Source: Combretum micranthum (Eukaryota > Streptophyta > Magnoliopsida > Myrtales > Combretaceae). Taken from it: a DNA stretch of 64,000 nt. The stretch spans positions 62,001 to 126,000 of the forward strand of contig JAMXBD010001363.1 of the NCBI GenBank assembly GCA_024138025.1. Reading direction: 5' to 3'. The notes below the pieces were generated by a model. The model was not told where the DNA came from and did no database searches. It saw nothing but the letters and a program-made list of their open reading frames with translations. Below are positions 12,142-25,591 of this stretch, one piece after another. Every line of letters starts with the position of its first letter. The stretch's first letter is position 1. A program made the translations under genes and the position numbers.

Positions 12142-15100
12142 CTGAAGTTAAGAAAATGGCGTTGGCCAAATATATATATACATTTTTAAGTTTGTTGTTT
12201 AATTGAAAAAACTCTCGCGGGTTCGGTTTCCGAAATTTGGAACTGCATACCACCCGTTTGAGTCAAGTTCTATACCCAAATCGGACGGTGGTGATGTTGA
12301 GCTCCATCAACAGGACATGAGAATTATGGGGTTAAAACGTGTAAAGCATACCTAAATTGATCAAGGCTTTTGTAAATTTTTATTTTTGCTTACATGTGTT
12401 ATTTTTATTTCCTAGATTACATGATCTAAATCTTCACCTTTATGTCTTTTTTTTTCCCCCTTTTTTCACTCTTTATCTTGTGTTTTTATTTTTCTCATTC
12501 AAATTATAAACTTTAATACCATCGTAAAAATGTTACTTGACTCTTACATTAAAATACAATTAATTGTATTTTATACGTAATGTTAGCTCTTTTGTGTGTC
12601 CTTTTTTGTTTTTCCTTTGGCCAATTTACTTCTCATGAATGTAATAGAGCTGTAATGATTATTATATAATATTCACTTTGTGTAAAAAATAAAACAAGTA
12701 ATTATTATAATAAAATGTAAAATATATATAATGTCTTTTGTCTTTATTATAGAGATATGATAATTGTATATAGGTGATCTTTTTATGGCAAGGGTATTTA
12801 TGATAATGTTAGAAAATACACCATTGAATAACAATAATTCATGTGTGTGAGGATATGAATTGTAATTCATCATTTTATATAATAGCAATTTATTGTGAAT
12901 TGTCATTCCTCCTAAGTGAACACCATAATAGCTACGTAAGAGGAAATAAATAGTTATTCATATTAAGTAAAAAAACTATTTAAAATTTAGATTGTGTAAC
13001 TCAAAGATAAATTAGCAAAAGTCACAATGTGATATTAAAACTTAGATTGTATACTTAAGAAAACGATTTAGTAATAAAAAAAAAGCATGGCAACTTAGAT
13101 AACATTAGGACTTGCCATTTATCTTTAAGCGAAAATTGTTTTACCGTTGTTTGGTGTGTTTTGTTATGTTGATTATACACGTTATTTGAGTAGTGGAGAT
13201 AGTGCGCCTTGTTTTGTTAACATCATTCAGGTGAAGTGTTCTCAAGGAATTCAAATATTGGTCAAGTCTACAGCCGCAAGTTGCAGGATAAATAATCTTA
13301 ATTTTATAGTCCTGGGATGGCATAACTGGGCTCTTTAAAAGATCCCAGTGCAGTGAACTATAATTGTGTGGATAGTGGAAGATGCATTTAAAAAATCAAT
13401 AGTAAATTATTAATATCTTATTTGATTTACTTTGTGAAATATTAATTACTTTTTTTAACCACTTGAAATGTTGATACCTTAAATGAACACATCCTTAAAT
13501 ATTGATATTTTTAAATGAACTTTGAGAAGTATTGATATCTCAAATTAACTTATCCTTAAACGTTAATATCTTTCTATAATATTTATCTATGAAACAAATC
13601 AAAGACAAATTGACAAAAACAAATAAAAGGAAAAATAAATGGAGTTAATGTTATCAATGTCACTTGAACTTTGATAAAAAATGCAATTAGGTACCTAAAC
13701 TTGAAAATGATTAATTTAGTATCTAAACTTAAAATTGGTTAATTTGGTACTTGAAAAAACTTGAATTGGTTAAACCTTTATTTGGCTCAATAAATATTAT
13801 ATAAATCGGTTTTCATCTAATTTCTTAGAATCGGTTTGTGAAGTAAAACTTGATAGTTAATTGGACTTATAATTATTGAAATTGAAATTTAATTAAGTAT
13901 ATCTTTAGTAAATAATTAAGCAATGGATTTGATTAATTATCGGTTTAAGGATTAATAAAATATTTAAAGTATGATTAATTAGTTATATAAAATAACTTGG
14001 TTAATCTAATTGAAATTTACAGTTGATAAAAGTTCATTCTATCTTTCTTTAGTTCTACGTGCTTTTAGTATTGGTTCTTCAATGACCATATGTTTTCTTA
14101 AATCAAATTCCAAGTACATAGTGATGTGCTTATTATTTATTAAGATAGATATTTTAAAATAAACTAATACTTAAAAATAACATAATTATTGTTTGAGTAT
14201 GCATGATCATTTGAATCTAGATCGAATAGCGACAATCATATTGTGCAAAATGTTAACATGGTAGATAAGAGCTTAAGCCACCAACGATGGCTTGATGGGT
14301 AATTGATAGAGCGAACATTAGAAGTGGACCTATGCCCTACACCAACCCCTCACCACCACACCCACGGAACCTTGGGATATGTGTACACTATAAGGGGAAA
14401 TTATGACAACACAAAATTAAAAGACCATAATAATTGACATCTTTAGTGATGGATCCACGGTGTATTCACTATTTAACGTTTTTCGCCACATGTTTTATAG
14501 CTTTGGTTATCGTTAAATGTTTTTGGTGGTGCTTGCTTTTCTTTAGCTTTTTCTGTCTTTTTTTTCTTTTTTTTTTTTAATTTTTCTTACCATATTGTTT
14601 TTTTCTTTTGTTTTCCTTTTTATTTAATTTTTCCTTACCATATGCGATCCTTTCCTTCTAGTTGTATTGTTTATTGTCTACCCGATATTGCATTTAAAAT
14701 AGGTTCCAAAAAAAAGCAACGGGCATACTAAGATCTTTATTTCTTTGTATTTTTTAATCTTTTTAAAGACTTCATTAATAATTTAGCGATTTTTTCTATC
14801 ACAAGCTTTATTTAGACTTTCAAACAATTAAAATTTTGTATCCTCAAATATTCAAAATGTCATAAATTAGATTCAAAATTCTCTAAATGATTGTTATAAA
14901 TTTTTTTAACAGGTTTTTTTTTTTAGTTACACAATATTATGATTCTTTCCTATTCTTTTTTTTTCTTACCTCATGTTTACATTGGCTATAATTCTTAATT
15001 TACCTAAATTTTTGGGATAAGAAAGGAAATATAATTACTAATAGTTTCATCGATATTTATAAATACCATGGACATATTTGGGGCAAGGGTCCTTCCCCTC

Positions 15101-15297
15101 AAGAATTTCTGGTGATGTTTTATTAGTTAGTATTTTGGTAAATTTATTAGGTTTACTTATTATAAATATATGATTTTTTTATGTGATCAATCATAAAAGT
15201 CTTTGGGTAAAAAGACAAAAATCATAAAATGTCTATGCGTATATATCCAAAGCAATTTATGAAAATAGCTTGTGGAGAGATAATTTATATTTTATCT
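12142..15297. other. AT-rich non-coding DNA
   Basis: No gene was recognised. A short ORF at 13147-13338 (plus) has no visible family motif. At 13650-13770 there is a 'ggtacctaaac...' block of the type found in the long inverted ends of Mutator-like and MITE repeats elsewhere in the window, but I could not find a partner. Poly-T runs occur at 14550-14640. Confidence 0.55.
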
Positions 15298-15298
15298 C

Positions 15299-15340
<42 letters not shown>
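15298..15340. repeat. Compound (CT)n(AT)n microsatellite
   Basis: About eight CT units are followed by thirteen AT units. It abuts the left end of the solo LTR at 15341, which appears to have inserted into it. Confidence 0.95.
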
Positions 15341-18024
15341 TGAAATAACCATAAAATTTCCAACTTATATTTCATATGTGTGTTATTGAATTTATACATG
15401 CTTTTGATATATATTGAATGTGATTTGTGTTCATGATGCATTATGTGTTTTATTATTGTGTTAATTATTCAAATACTCTAGAATTTATTAAATATTTAGT
15501 TCATAAAATTTAAATTGTATTATCATGTAAGAATTATATTTGGAATGCATTAAAATGAGTAAATAGATCCATGCATGTAAGCCTCATGGTAGCATAATTC
15601 TTATACCTTAAGGAGTAAAAACAAGGTTAATTAACTAAAGACAAACTTATTAATTAGCCTTTGATAAATCATTAATTTCCCTTAATTCCTTATGCCTCAA
15701 AAGTCAAACCTTAAGATAATATCAACTTTATTATTGCAAAATTCGTGCACAAATTTCAGACCACCAAAACAAGTCTTCAAAAGTTTCAAAACCCCATCTT
15801 CTTCTTCTCCAAAGCTCCCTCATGGATCCATATAGAAAAGCCTCTCATTTTCTATATCTTCCACCATCAAAACTTTGATCTAGAGTCATTAAACCAAGCC
15901 TTGAAGTTCTTGTGGTAAGTGTGTTCTTCAACTTTCTTCTCTATGCATGATATGTCTTGATGCCATATTTGTTTAAATTCATGCTCCATGATGTTTTGAT
16001 GGTATATGATGTGTTAGAGGACTAGAGTGGTTAGTTTTATGTGCTTAGGATGAGTTTTGAAGTGTTGAAAGTGCTGGTGAATGCATGTGGTTGGATGACC
16101 TAATATTGAAGTGTAATTGATGTTTGATGGAAGTTGGAAGAAGATGATGAATAGTGATTGGGGTTGATGAAGTTTTGGAGATGTTTGGTGTTGTTTGAAT
16201 AATATAATGAACATATAACAAGCTTTGGGAAACTTGGAATGAGTTTAAGAGAAATTTGGAAGTGTAAATTTAACATGAAAAAACAGAGGAGTTTAAAGAA
16301 TTTTCGCAACTTGTCACAGAGTGTACGCCGGCAAAGTACGCTGGCGGTGTTGAAGGGTACGCTGCGGTGTACATGAGGAATTTGCCGGTGTTGAAGATGC
16401 ACTCGGGGACCAGAATCGTCGACCTCTAACGCTGGCAAATTTTTAAATTTACGCGCCGGCGTTGAAGTCCGGCGTTGGTTTCCCTGTTTCGCAGCCTGTT
16501 TGTAATTTGGCCATAACTTTTTCATCCGACCTCCATTTGAGGTGATTCAAGTTGCGTTGGAAAGCTTAAAAAGAGATATACGACTTTCATGTTTTAAGAT
16601 TTTACAAATTACAAAAGTATCAATGCTTAAATTTCAATTCTTTCCAGCTGATATACTTTCAACAAAGTTTAAAACTTATTGTTGTTTGCTAAAAGTTGTC
16701 CAAAGCTTGATAAATGGTCATTTAAGTATTTGTTGAGTATTGTATGATAATATATGATATCTAAATGCTATGTGATGATGTTATAATGATTTATTTGAAT
16801 TTCTTTGGATGATTGTACTAGAGCTTTGATAAACATATATACTTGAACTAAGTGTGAGTTTGCAATTATTTTTGTTACAGTGATTGATTCCCTTTCGGTT
16901 ATTCCCATTGACTCTCAAGCTAGTACAGGTACGCAGTGACTTGCTTGTATGTTTGTTAGGTAGGCATACTTAAATTGATATAAATTCTAAATGACTTAAA
17001 TATTGCTTGGATTTGCTTGTGTTTTCACGTTGAATCGATCCGAGGAGCGGTAATTTATCATGATGCAATGATATGTTAGTGCAGGCGCTTAGGAATAGTC
17101 ATGATGCAATGACTAGGCTCGGCGGATAATCGATAGGAAAATGTAGTAACTGAGCAACATTTATTATTCTTGAAAAGAAATAGTATAACTTAACTCAATG
17201 TTTATGGGAGCATGTGAATTAAATTATTTATGGATTGAGTTAAGTGAAGTTGGGCAACGGCTATATAACCTATATGAGATTATTCTTTTCAGTGTAACGT
17301 TATCTAGGAGATATAGATATTCGGGCTATCTATATCAACCCCCTGAGCGTCGTGAGCGTTACTCAGGATCCCCAGAATCCCATGGCTTGTTCCGGAGTTT
17401 GAATACTCCAATGATGATTTGATCAATGATTTCTAATGAAAGATAAATAAAACATTAATGTTGCATTGCATTAGCTAGGTATGATTGTCACTACGCTTTT
17501 GAGTGTTGTTGCTGTGTACTGGGCCTTTGGCTCACTGTTGCTACTTTTCAGGTGATGATGATTGTTATGATGATATGGGCTATGGGTCGGATTGGGAGAA
17601 GTTTATGGATGAGTGGGGCGAGTAGGAATCGAGTGCAAGATGGCAAGGAAGGAAAATTTTTGAACAAGTTGTGGGTTCAATTTTGTATTTTGTATTTTGA
17701 ATAGAGGCTTGTTAGTTAAGCCTTGTTTGTATATAAAGACTTAAAGTCTATTTTTCTTGTTTTGTGAAAACTTATGTAAGTTTTGTTGTGTCATGTGTTT
17801 GACACAAGATTGTAAATTATTTCTTTAAAAGTTCTATATGAATAGATTACTCAAGTGAGTAATCCTTTTGTAAAAAGTCTTTATATCAAGTTATAGTGGG
17901 ATTAAACAAACAATTCACATAAATTGTTAGATTTAGGACAACCTTACATATAATATGAAAATATTATATGTGGTTGGGGACTTGACTTGCTAAATCTTAA
18001 GGATTGGTGGGTCGGGTCTTTACA
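15341..18024 (+). mobile_element. Solo LTR of a gypsy element (2684 bp)
   Basis: The ends are TGAAATAACC and GGGTCTTTACA (TG..CA). Both flanks read TATAT (15336-15340 and 18025-18029), a possible 5-bp target-site duplication, though the left flank is an AT microsatellite, so this is weak evidence. There is no pol coding. The body carries a GC-rich patch at 16320-16490 with repeated GCCGGCG/CGCTGGCG words. The Tekay-type element at 35233-37880 also begins TGAAATA after its purine tract, so a related chromovirus-type family is likely. The ORFs at 16100-16525 and 17198-17422 are incidental readings of the LTR. Confidence 0.7.
16320..16490. repeat. GC-rich iteron patch (CGCCGGCG type) in the LTR
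   Basis: Several short words built on CGCTGG/GCCGGCG recur within 170 bp, for example ACGCCGGC, ACGCTGGCGG, CGCGCCGGCG and TCCGGCG. They stand out from the surrounding AT-rich DNA. The patch is palindromic in character. Confidence 0.7.
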
Positions 18025-18466
18025 TATATAAGTCATTTGGTGAGACTTTTACTTATACATAGCATTTTATGATTTGCTTACTATATTTTCCATTTTCAAT
18101 TAAAGAAATAACTTATACAGAAAATTCTATATTATAAATATAGATAATCATAAGAAATATTACATAATTAAAAGTAGTTTTTTCATATATGTCGTATTTT
18201 ATTGAGTATCCAAGCACTAATTGAAAATTGTCCTTTATATTATAGTAATTTAAAACAATTGTTGTTCATAAATCATATGTTTCACTTTATTGAAATTATG
18301 ATAAATGAAAAACTCAAACATGTACAATAATTACAAAAAAAAAATCATATTCTATAGATAAATTAAATTTGTACTTAAGAAATTGAATCACCAGCCTAGA
18401 AGCGCACCGCAACGATCCCATCCACACACGCCCCCACCCCCCCCCACCCCCCCACCCACCAAAAAA

Positions 18467-18499
<33 letters not shown>

Positions 18500-20091
18500 C
18501 ATAAGTTATCATTTATGTGACCACCTAAACTACGTTATATAAAGGACTAATGCGAGTAAAGATGAGTAATGGCTATGACCCTTAGGCTGTTATATATATC
18601 CATTTTAGAAGATAAAGGTCATTACTTCTCTGATGTTTGCTATACCTAGTTCAAAGATCTAAATTGTTGGTTATTACATTTGCATTTAGACTAAGTGCAT
18701 GTGATCATATCTTGTGTGCTTGTATTGCTATTATACTAGAATTCAACTCATTTATTTCCTTTTCAAGTGATCATGGTGACTTTATTGATGATTGCACAAC
18801 TACTTGAGATATGAGTTTGATATTGAGGATTGGTTAGACGCGCTCGAGTTGTAGACAAGCTAGATAATATTATCTTACTTCCAAAGAGTATTAGTTGTTT
18901 GTTTAGAGCCTTTTCTAATACTTACTGTATATAAAGCTTTTGCAAAAATTTATTTCTTGCTACATATCAAAGCACAAAATTTAAAAAATTTAATCAAGAA
19001 TTTTCTTCAACTAAAATTGGTTAGAAACACCTAATTAATGATAGCTTTTGTATAGAATGCCTAGTATTATATGCAACGAAATTGTCGACCGTTAGACCCT
19101 ATTTGGGGCATGACAGAAGCACCGTTAATGGGCCTATATATTGAAGACCTTGTCTGCATAATTTAATTTTTAGATAAAAAATTTTATAAATTTAGTTGGG
19201 TTGATAGCTTTCATTTTTATTAAATAAAATTACATGGATTCATTTTGTTTTTCTTTTCTTGATTTCCCAAAGCCTTGTGGATATAGTTTGTTTGGGCGGA
19301 AAGAGATTGTTATAATTTAATTTAAAAATTTAACTCAATTAGTTAGAGTGTTATCATTTAGTCAAATTAGTTAGGTTCTTAATTAATAGTTACAATTAGT
19401 TACAATTAATGTGAATAGCTAAGGAATAGGTGGTTAGAAGAAATAGTATAAATAGCATTTTGTAAAACAAAAGGTGGAATCATTCAAAAAATCTATAAAG
19501 TGAAATTTATGACAATTTTCTTTTAGAATTCTTTATAGAAATTTGTTTTTGATTCAAATCAAATATGATTTCAAAATTAAATTTGTTTTTTAAATTGAGC
19601 TTGTGAGATCCTATAATTTGGTAGTTCTTAGCCAACCTTGCATGTTTAATCTAATGATATAAAACACATGTCAAATATTTATTGGCTCCTAATGCTACGA
19701 TGTCTAATAGTTTAGCAAGTGAAATGAAGCAAGTTAACGTTTAAGATGTTTCTTAAGTGACAATGATAGTGCCACATGACAATTAATTACAAATGTTATA
19801 CTATCTACTAGTTGCTAATGTTCTAAAGTAAAGTAATAATGCTTATAACTGAAAATTCAATTGTGTAATAAATTTAGCACTTATAAGGAAAATTTTGTGT
19901 TTTAGTCCATATTTTTATGGAATCAATGTGATTGAAAGAATTGAATTCATACTCAATTTTGATCGAATTATTAAAATACTTATTACATTAGCTAACCTTT
20001 TTGATAATATGAATAACTGGATATTAACTGGACATAACTGCAGAGGTTGTCCAATTGTAAGGATTAGGTAGTTTAATACAAAGGCCTTCAG
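18025..20091. other. Non-coding AT-rich DNA, with a possible copia LTR at 19308
   Basis: No gene was seen. From about 19308 (TGTTATAATTT) there is an LTR-like stretch with TATAAATA at 19447-19454 followed by A/T-rich leader-like sequence. It could be a short copia solo LTR ending near 19560, but I found no clear CA end or target-site duplication. The C/A-rich tract at 18430-18497 is listed separately. Confidence 0.45.
18429..18497 (-). repeat. C-run, poly-A and (CA)n tract; minus strand G-quadruplex motif
   Basis: Positions 18429-18460 hold five runs of three or more C separated by single A residues. They are followed by about 23 A and then (CA)n. On the minus strand the C-runs read as G-runs with 1-base loops, which satisfies the usual G-quadruplex pattern. 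The Gly/Trp-rich minus-strand ORF here is an artefact of this tract. Confidence 0.9.
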
Positions 20092-20760
20092 TAAGGGTGT
20101 GCAAAAAAACCAATGAAAATGAAAAATCGAATTGAAATCGAAAAACCAATTCGAAAAATATGATTAACCGGTCAGTTGGTTTCGGTTTAGGATTACGGTT
20201 TTTTTTAGTTTCGATTTCAGTTTGTAACCATTAAAAAACCGATGTGTTAACGTAACCGTTTCAATATTTATAAATATATATATATATAATTTACATATAC
20301 ATACAAAAATTTTTTAAATATATATATATGTATACATATGATTATATATATATATATAATTTACATATGTTAATATTTTTTGGATTTCGATTAAAGTACT
20401 ATTGTCTTATATTTGAGGAGTTAATGTGATAATTGATTTGGTTTGATTTTTTTTAATGATAATAAATCCAAAAGCTTTTTTTTTCACTTTTTCCTTATGA
20501 TTTTCTTTTTTTTTTTTAGCTTTACATATATAACAATTTAAAGAAAAACTCTATGATAAAGTTAAAAAATAGGTTTGTTGAAATTATGGATTTGATTTGT
20601 TAAAATCATTATATTAAATGGTTAAAACAAAAAAATTAATCGTATAAAACATCGACCATTAGGCAGTTGACCATATATAATAGATTGGTTAAGATCAGGA
20701 TATTAAAAAATCGGTTATTATGATTAGTTCAAAAAATGATGCCAATTGATCCGTAAATAC
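20092..20760. mobile_element. Second hAT-like repeat with CGGTTT-rich sequence
   Basis: It begins TAAGGGTGTGCAAAAAAACC, matching the start of the repeat at 10767. The same order of CGGTTTAGG, GTTTCG and AACCG words follows. The middle contains two similar AT-rich blocks (TATATAATTTACATAT near 20285 and 20355). The right end is approximate, and no coding sequence was seen. Confidence 0.45.
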
Positions 20761-23593
20761 CCTGGCCTTCATTAAGTTGGTAGTGTCTCAAAAATAGGCC
20801 GATAACGAATCGTGAAACAGCTAGGCGTGGTGGCTCCCATTTGAAATTCACAGAACCGGTCAGCTTTCCAAGAGGGTGGTAATATAGTTCCGTTAAACAA
20901 GAAATTAGAGTTAGGTTGGGTTTGAATAATAATAAGAGATTTTCAATGCTAAGGTCCCTTTTTTTTCAGTACAAAGCTCGTGCTTTCCTTTCCTATGGCC
21001 TATACTGATGTGTCCAACTATCGAAAAGATAATACCCACATAAACATTTAATATTGTTGTCAAGTAGAACGTCTATATTGCCTAACTTTTAGACATTGAG
21101 AAATCGTACGATATTAAAGGGCGACCAAATTTTGGCCGAAAAAAGGGCGACGAAATAATATTAAATGGCATAAAAGAATTCATTTTTGCAATTAATTATC
21201 TCATGTGGGTATTATAAATGAACTCAAAAAATTTATAAGTAAAATAATATTTTAATTTTAAGTAACTAATTATATAAAAGGACAAATTTTAAGTATCAAA
21301 TTTTAAGATTATCTAATTGTTGAAGTGACCATTGGATGGTGTCCTGTTGTAAGGGGTGGATTAAATTGAACACTAATAGTCTATCAAAACAAATTTAGGC
21401 TGATGAGTTACTGTTAGAGGGGCGATTCGACGAAATAAAGAAGGATGGATTTTGGGTTACTAAAGCAAAATAGGGACGGGAAGATATTCTCACAGTGAAA
21501 CTGCATATCGGAGGCTCATGTGAAGGTAAACATAGCAAACATGGCTTGAGCGAAGGAAGAAGATGAAATTCTGGGTTTACTTCTTCCATTCAGGTTTTCT
21601 ATCTTTTACCATATGAATTGAAAGTTTGTACCGGGTTTAAAGAGGAAACAAAATCCATCTGGTAATTCTCGTTTGACTCAATATAATATGGCACCCTTTG
21701 ATTATCGGGAAGGAAAAAAAAAAGAATAAGTTAAAAAAAAAAAAAGACGGAATTCATAGACCAATTGAAATTCAAGCAAAAACATGTTTCTCTTGGTGCA
21801 TAATTGCACACTACATCTTTAATTTGACAATCTACGGGCAGATCTTACTCTATCAAGTCATGACATACTACTTTTTAAATTAATCTATCACAAATAATTG
21901 TAACTATCACTTTGTGTAATATAATTTGATAAGATCTAGTAGTGAATCTTGTGACTTTCACACAAACCACAAATACACCCCTTGATGCAATAATCTCCCA
22001 TCTGCAGACATTTTTCCCACACAAGCATAAATAATATTTAATTGTTTTGTGCTAACTTACAATCTTAGTCATAAATCAGTTTGACTGCTTGTGAGAAACT
22101 CATTCAGATTTCAATTAGAGAGAATACAATATTTCTTTGATAAATCGAGCTCCTTGTATTAACTTGACTCAACATTGAAAGCGCGGGACTGACTCAATCG
22201 ATATGATGCTTAAGTTGGGACCTTTTATGCATCCATCAATGGGACAATCCAGTAAACCATCGAATTATTAAAATAAATATTATAACTAAATATTAACTAT
22301 TTTAGTGATTCGATCACGGTTGGATATAATGAGAGCCATTGGACAGTAATGGGATTATTTCTATAAAAATTAATGATGGTATCATAAAATTTCCCTTTAA
22401 CTTGATTAAATGTCATTGACTAACTACTTGAATTAGTGGCAAAGCCAAAGGGGTTGAGACCCTTTATTTGGGAATATCTTAAAAGAATCTGAATTGGTAG
22501 ATTTGAAATAAATACTACACACCAATTCTATTATTCATAGTTTTTTAAAGTTGGATTACATGCTTACTCTATTATATTAAGAATCCACTTACATTAAAGA
22601 TCACAAATAAGAGGGGCTGCAAATTAATTGATTAGGACTATAAATCTAGTATAATATTTTTTATCAACCCTAAAATGCAGAGCATGCAAGGTAAAAAAAA
22701 AATTTTTTTGGGCCTTTGTGCAATTTAAACACTTCAACTATCCCCATTGACCCTTTTTCTCGACCTTTCTAAGTTTTTTTTTTTTTTTTTTTTTTTTTGG
22801 CTAGTAACCTTTCTAACAAAATTAACGAATGGAAAACTTTAGACGTACGGATTAATTAATGATATTATGAAATATGTAGAATGTGTTTGTATCGTAAATA
22901 TGTTGAGCAATGTCTAATATGTATATAAGAAACCACGCGTGTTTTTGTTGTACGTTTACGTATGCACATCCTAGCATTCCTCTTATTCATAAAATTATAT
23001 ACCTCTCCCACTTTGCTTTTTACATGCAATGCAAGTTTCGAAGTCCCCAAGCGTAAAGTAGAGTAGGTATTAGTTATAGAGTACACCTAACATGGCCAAA
23101 CATATTCACCTTTTGTTTGATTTTAAATTGCGATGTGTGTGCTCCGTCGTCCAGGAGGAAAGTTTTCGGGAGAGAAATACTTAAATTTTAACGTAATGGT
23201 ATGGAGGGCAATTGACCAAAAAGAGTTGTGAAAAAGGACCACTCATTTAGTAACTAAGCCATTAACTTTAATATAGTGTTTGATTATAAAAACTAGATAA
23301 CACGCTATAAGAAATATTGGACATCACAATCCACTTATACCATATTGGATAGGGATTTTTGTGTCGTCTATTATTTGATCTACACAAATATAACACATAA
23401 ATGTGATAACATATTTTAATTGTCTAGTGAAAAGAATATATTAACAATAATTTAATTTTAGGGTGTTTTGATTAGGAAGAGATCCTAAGGTTAGGATTTT
23501 TTATTTTTTTTTAAACTTAGAGAGAGACCTTACCCAAAACCAATAAAGAGATTGAATCTTGTTGTTTCAAGTCACAAATCTAATTTTAGTGTG
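20761..23593. other. Non-coding DNA, no gene recognised
   Basis: A short minus-strand ORF at 21395-21589 lies in slightly more GC-balanced DNA but shows no family motif. A 25-base poly-T is at 22774-22798. Nothing else was identified. Confidence 0.5.
22774..22798. repeat. Poly-T tract
   Basis: An uninterrupted run of about 25 T. Confidence 0.95.
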
Positions 23594-24300
23594 TTACAAT
23601 CACACATCGATTTCACGAGAAATTATGGAAAGGTATTTAAACCTAGAGAATTCTCCCACTTGATAGGTTAGTCTTTTAGGTTGAGCTCTCTCTATGGATT
23701 TGGTACCTAACATTGGTGCTTTAGTTGAGAGTGTTGGTGCTAGTGGAAGGGGTGACCTAGGAAAGAGCGACGTAGAAAAGGCCTACCTAATAGAGAAGAC
23801 TAGAGTGAAAGCCGTCTAGAGTGGGCTGCCAGGAGCCTTGACTTCTCAAGGGTGGACAATATTACGATCCACATCAATTTCACAAGAAATAGTGGAAGGA
23901 TACTTATACCCGAAGAGAGAGCTTAATGTTAGGTATCAAGCTCGAAGAGAGAGCCTACTCAAAAGATTAGCCTATTAGGTGGGAGAGCTCTCAAGGTTTA
24001 AGTATCCTTTTACAATTTCTTGTGGAATCGATGTGTGATTGTAACATTGCCCACCCCTTAAAAAGCCAACACTCTCAGCGGCTCATTCTAAACAGCTTTT
24101 ACTCTAGCCTTCTTTGTTAGGTAGTCTTTTCCTAGTTTGCTCCTTCCGCTAGTACTAATACTCTCAACAAGAGCACAAATATTAGATATCAAGCCCGAAA
24201 AGAGAGCTAAACCCAAAAGACTAGCTTAGTAGGTGAGAGAGCTTTCCAAGTTTAAGTACTCTTCTACAATTTCTCCTGGGATTGATGTGGAATCGCAACA
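23594..24300. repeat. Foldback element: long inverted repeat, centre near 23920
   Basis: Two arms, 23594-23915 and 23924-24300, are diverged reverse complements. Each arm has the order A-B-A'. A starts GTTACAATCACACATCGATT (or a variant) and includes a CTCTCCCAC..AATAGG.TA motif. B contains AGAGTGTTGGTGCTAG-like and AAGACTAGAGTGAAAGCCG-like sequence. The plus-arm A' copy has an internal deletion, which makes that arm shorter. There is no ORF. Transcription across it would give a long hairpin. It may be a foldback-type DNA element or a palindromic rearrangement of a repeat. Confidence 0.75.
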
Positions 24301-25508
24301 TAGTAATTTATGAGTTTACGTATCGTTAACTAAATCTCGACAACGAATTAAATAGTTGGTCGTCATTTTAGACAATTGAATATGAAATTGTAACTTTTAA
24401 GAGTAAATAATAAAAAAAAAGGTGAATTACTAATAATTAGAATACAAAAGGATCCATACTTAATTAATTGATGTACTTTGAAAAAATATTTGTTGTCTCA
24501 TGAATGTTATCCCCATCCTGTTTCAACCAATAATATTTGACAAGTGTTAAATAAATCTAAAAGATAAAAATATTTTTAAAATAAAATAAATAGTTACTAT
24601 CATTCTATATATACTTGTCACATTATTATTGCTTGGATAGGATTAGGACGGCAAAAATTTGTGCGTGTAATGCGGTATACCACAGGTGCACCTGCCTAAG
24701 AGAGATGCCTCTATCGGCCTTTGTCCATGATGACTCGCAGAATTCAAAGTAAAAAGGAAAATGTGCTTTTGGCCCTAAATTTAATACATTAAATTCATTT
24801 TTCATGCCCGTCTAATAGTTTTTTTTTTTTTTTTTTTTTGCCAACCTAAAGGACTATATACGGCTATTGTCTTAAAAATACACTCTCCCAAAAACTTTTT
24901 GTGTGGAGGTTTTGGATAGCCGCCCTGATAGCTGCTACTAATTACACTAAAATTATTATAGTAAGAGGAGGAATAAAGAGAGTGCATCTCCTCATTTAAT
25001 ACATCCATCACTAGCGATTAATGGATGAGAGTTTGCAGTACTTAGAAAATGTGTCTTTATTTTCTTTCATGTCGATTAATATTTGCCACGTATTAAGAAG
25101 TCATAAAATAAAATAAAAATTAATAATTACCACTTAAAAATACGTAGTAAATATTGATCGTGAAAGCTGGAATAAGTTTTTTGAAAAAAGTCTCTTCACA
25201 TTCTCAATTAATATAAGCTAATTTTGAACATGTCACAATGGTGAAATTTTTTGGTCACATCAATAATTTTGATGGAATTAGTCACATAGACTATTTAATA
25301 GTTCATATCATATTCAAGCGTGATTGAACCATTAAAGTAGTTAATATTGCAATTACTATATTTATTTTAACAGTTAAACCGGTTGATGGTACCGTGGTCA
25401 CTATGTTTTTTTTTTTTTTTTTTTTTTTCAAGAACTTCTATTATGCCACAACTCCGAGTAAATGAATTATCTATGTTACCTTTTGATAGTTTTACTTCAT
25501 CTTGTCCT
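24301..25508. other. Non-coding upstream region of the lipid transfer protein gene
   Basis: AT-rich, with long poly-T tracts at 24819-24839 and 25406-25428. The ORF at 24802-25011 (minus) covers a poly-T tract and shows no family motif. Promoter elements other than the TATA box could not be assigned with confidence. Confidence 0.5.
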
Positions 25509-25517
25509 TATATATAG
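25509..25517 (+). promoter_or_regulatory. TATA box of the lipid transfer protein gene
   Basis: TATATATAG lies 83 bp before the chosen ATG. Transcription starting about 30 bp downstream would give a 5' leader of roughly 50 nt, typical for plant lipid transfer protein genes. It also argues against an upstream ATG at 25502, which lies before the TATA box. Confidence 0.65.
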
Positions 25518-25591
25518 TGTACCTCCTGGTCTTGCCTTTCATGTGCAGACTAAGATCCCTTTCTTCTTTGTTTTTTTTCCTCCAATTCAAC

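Noticed and set aside
13147..13338. 63-codon plus-strand ORF in slightly GC-richer DNA
   Set aside because: No recognisable family motif, no promoter or splice context, and the opposite strand is equally open.
16100..16525. 141-codon minus-strand ORF, the longest in the window
   Set aside because: It lies wholly inside the solo LTR 15341-18024, opposite to its orientation and across the iteron patch, with no protein-family features.
18314..18502. Gly/Trp/Phe-rich minus-strand ORF
   Set aside because: It is a translation of the C-run, poly-A and CA repeat tract.
25502..25591. Longer N-terminus for the lipid transfer protein (start at 25502)
   Set aside because: It begins before the TATA box at 25509-25517 and would bury the signal peptide behind 30 extra residues. 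The ATG at 25592 gives a standard precursor.
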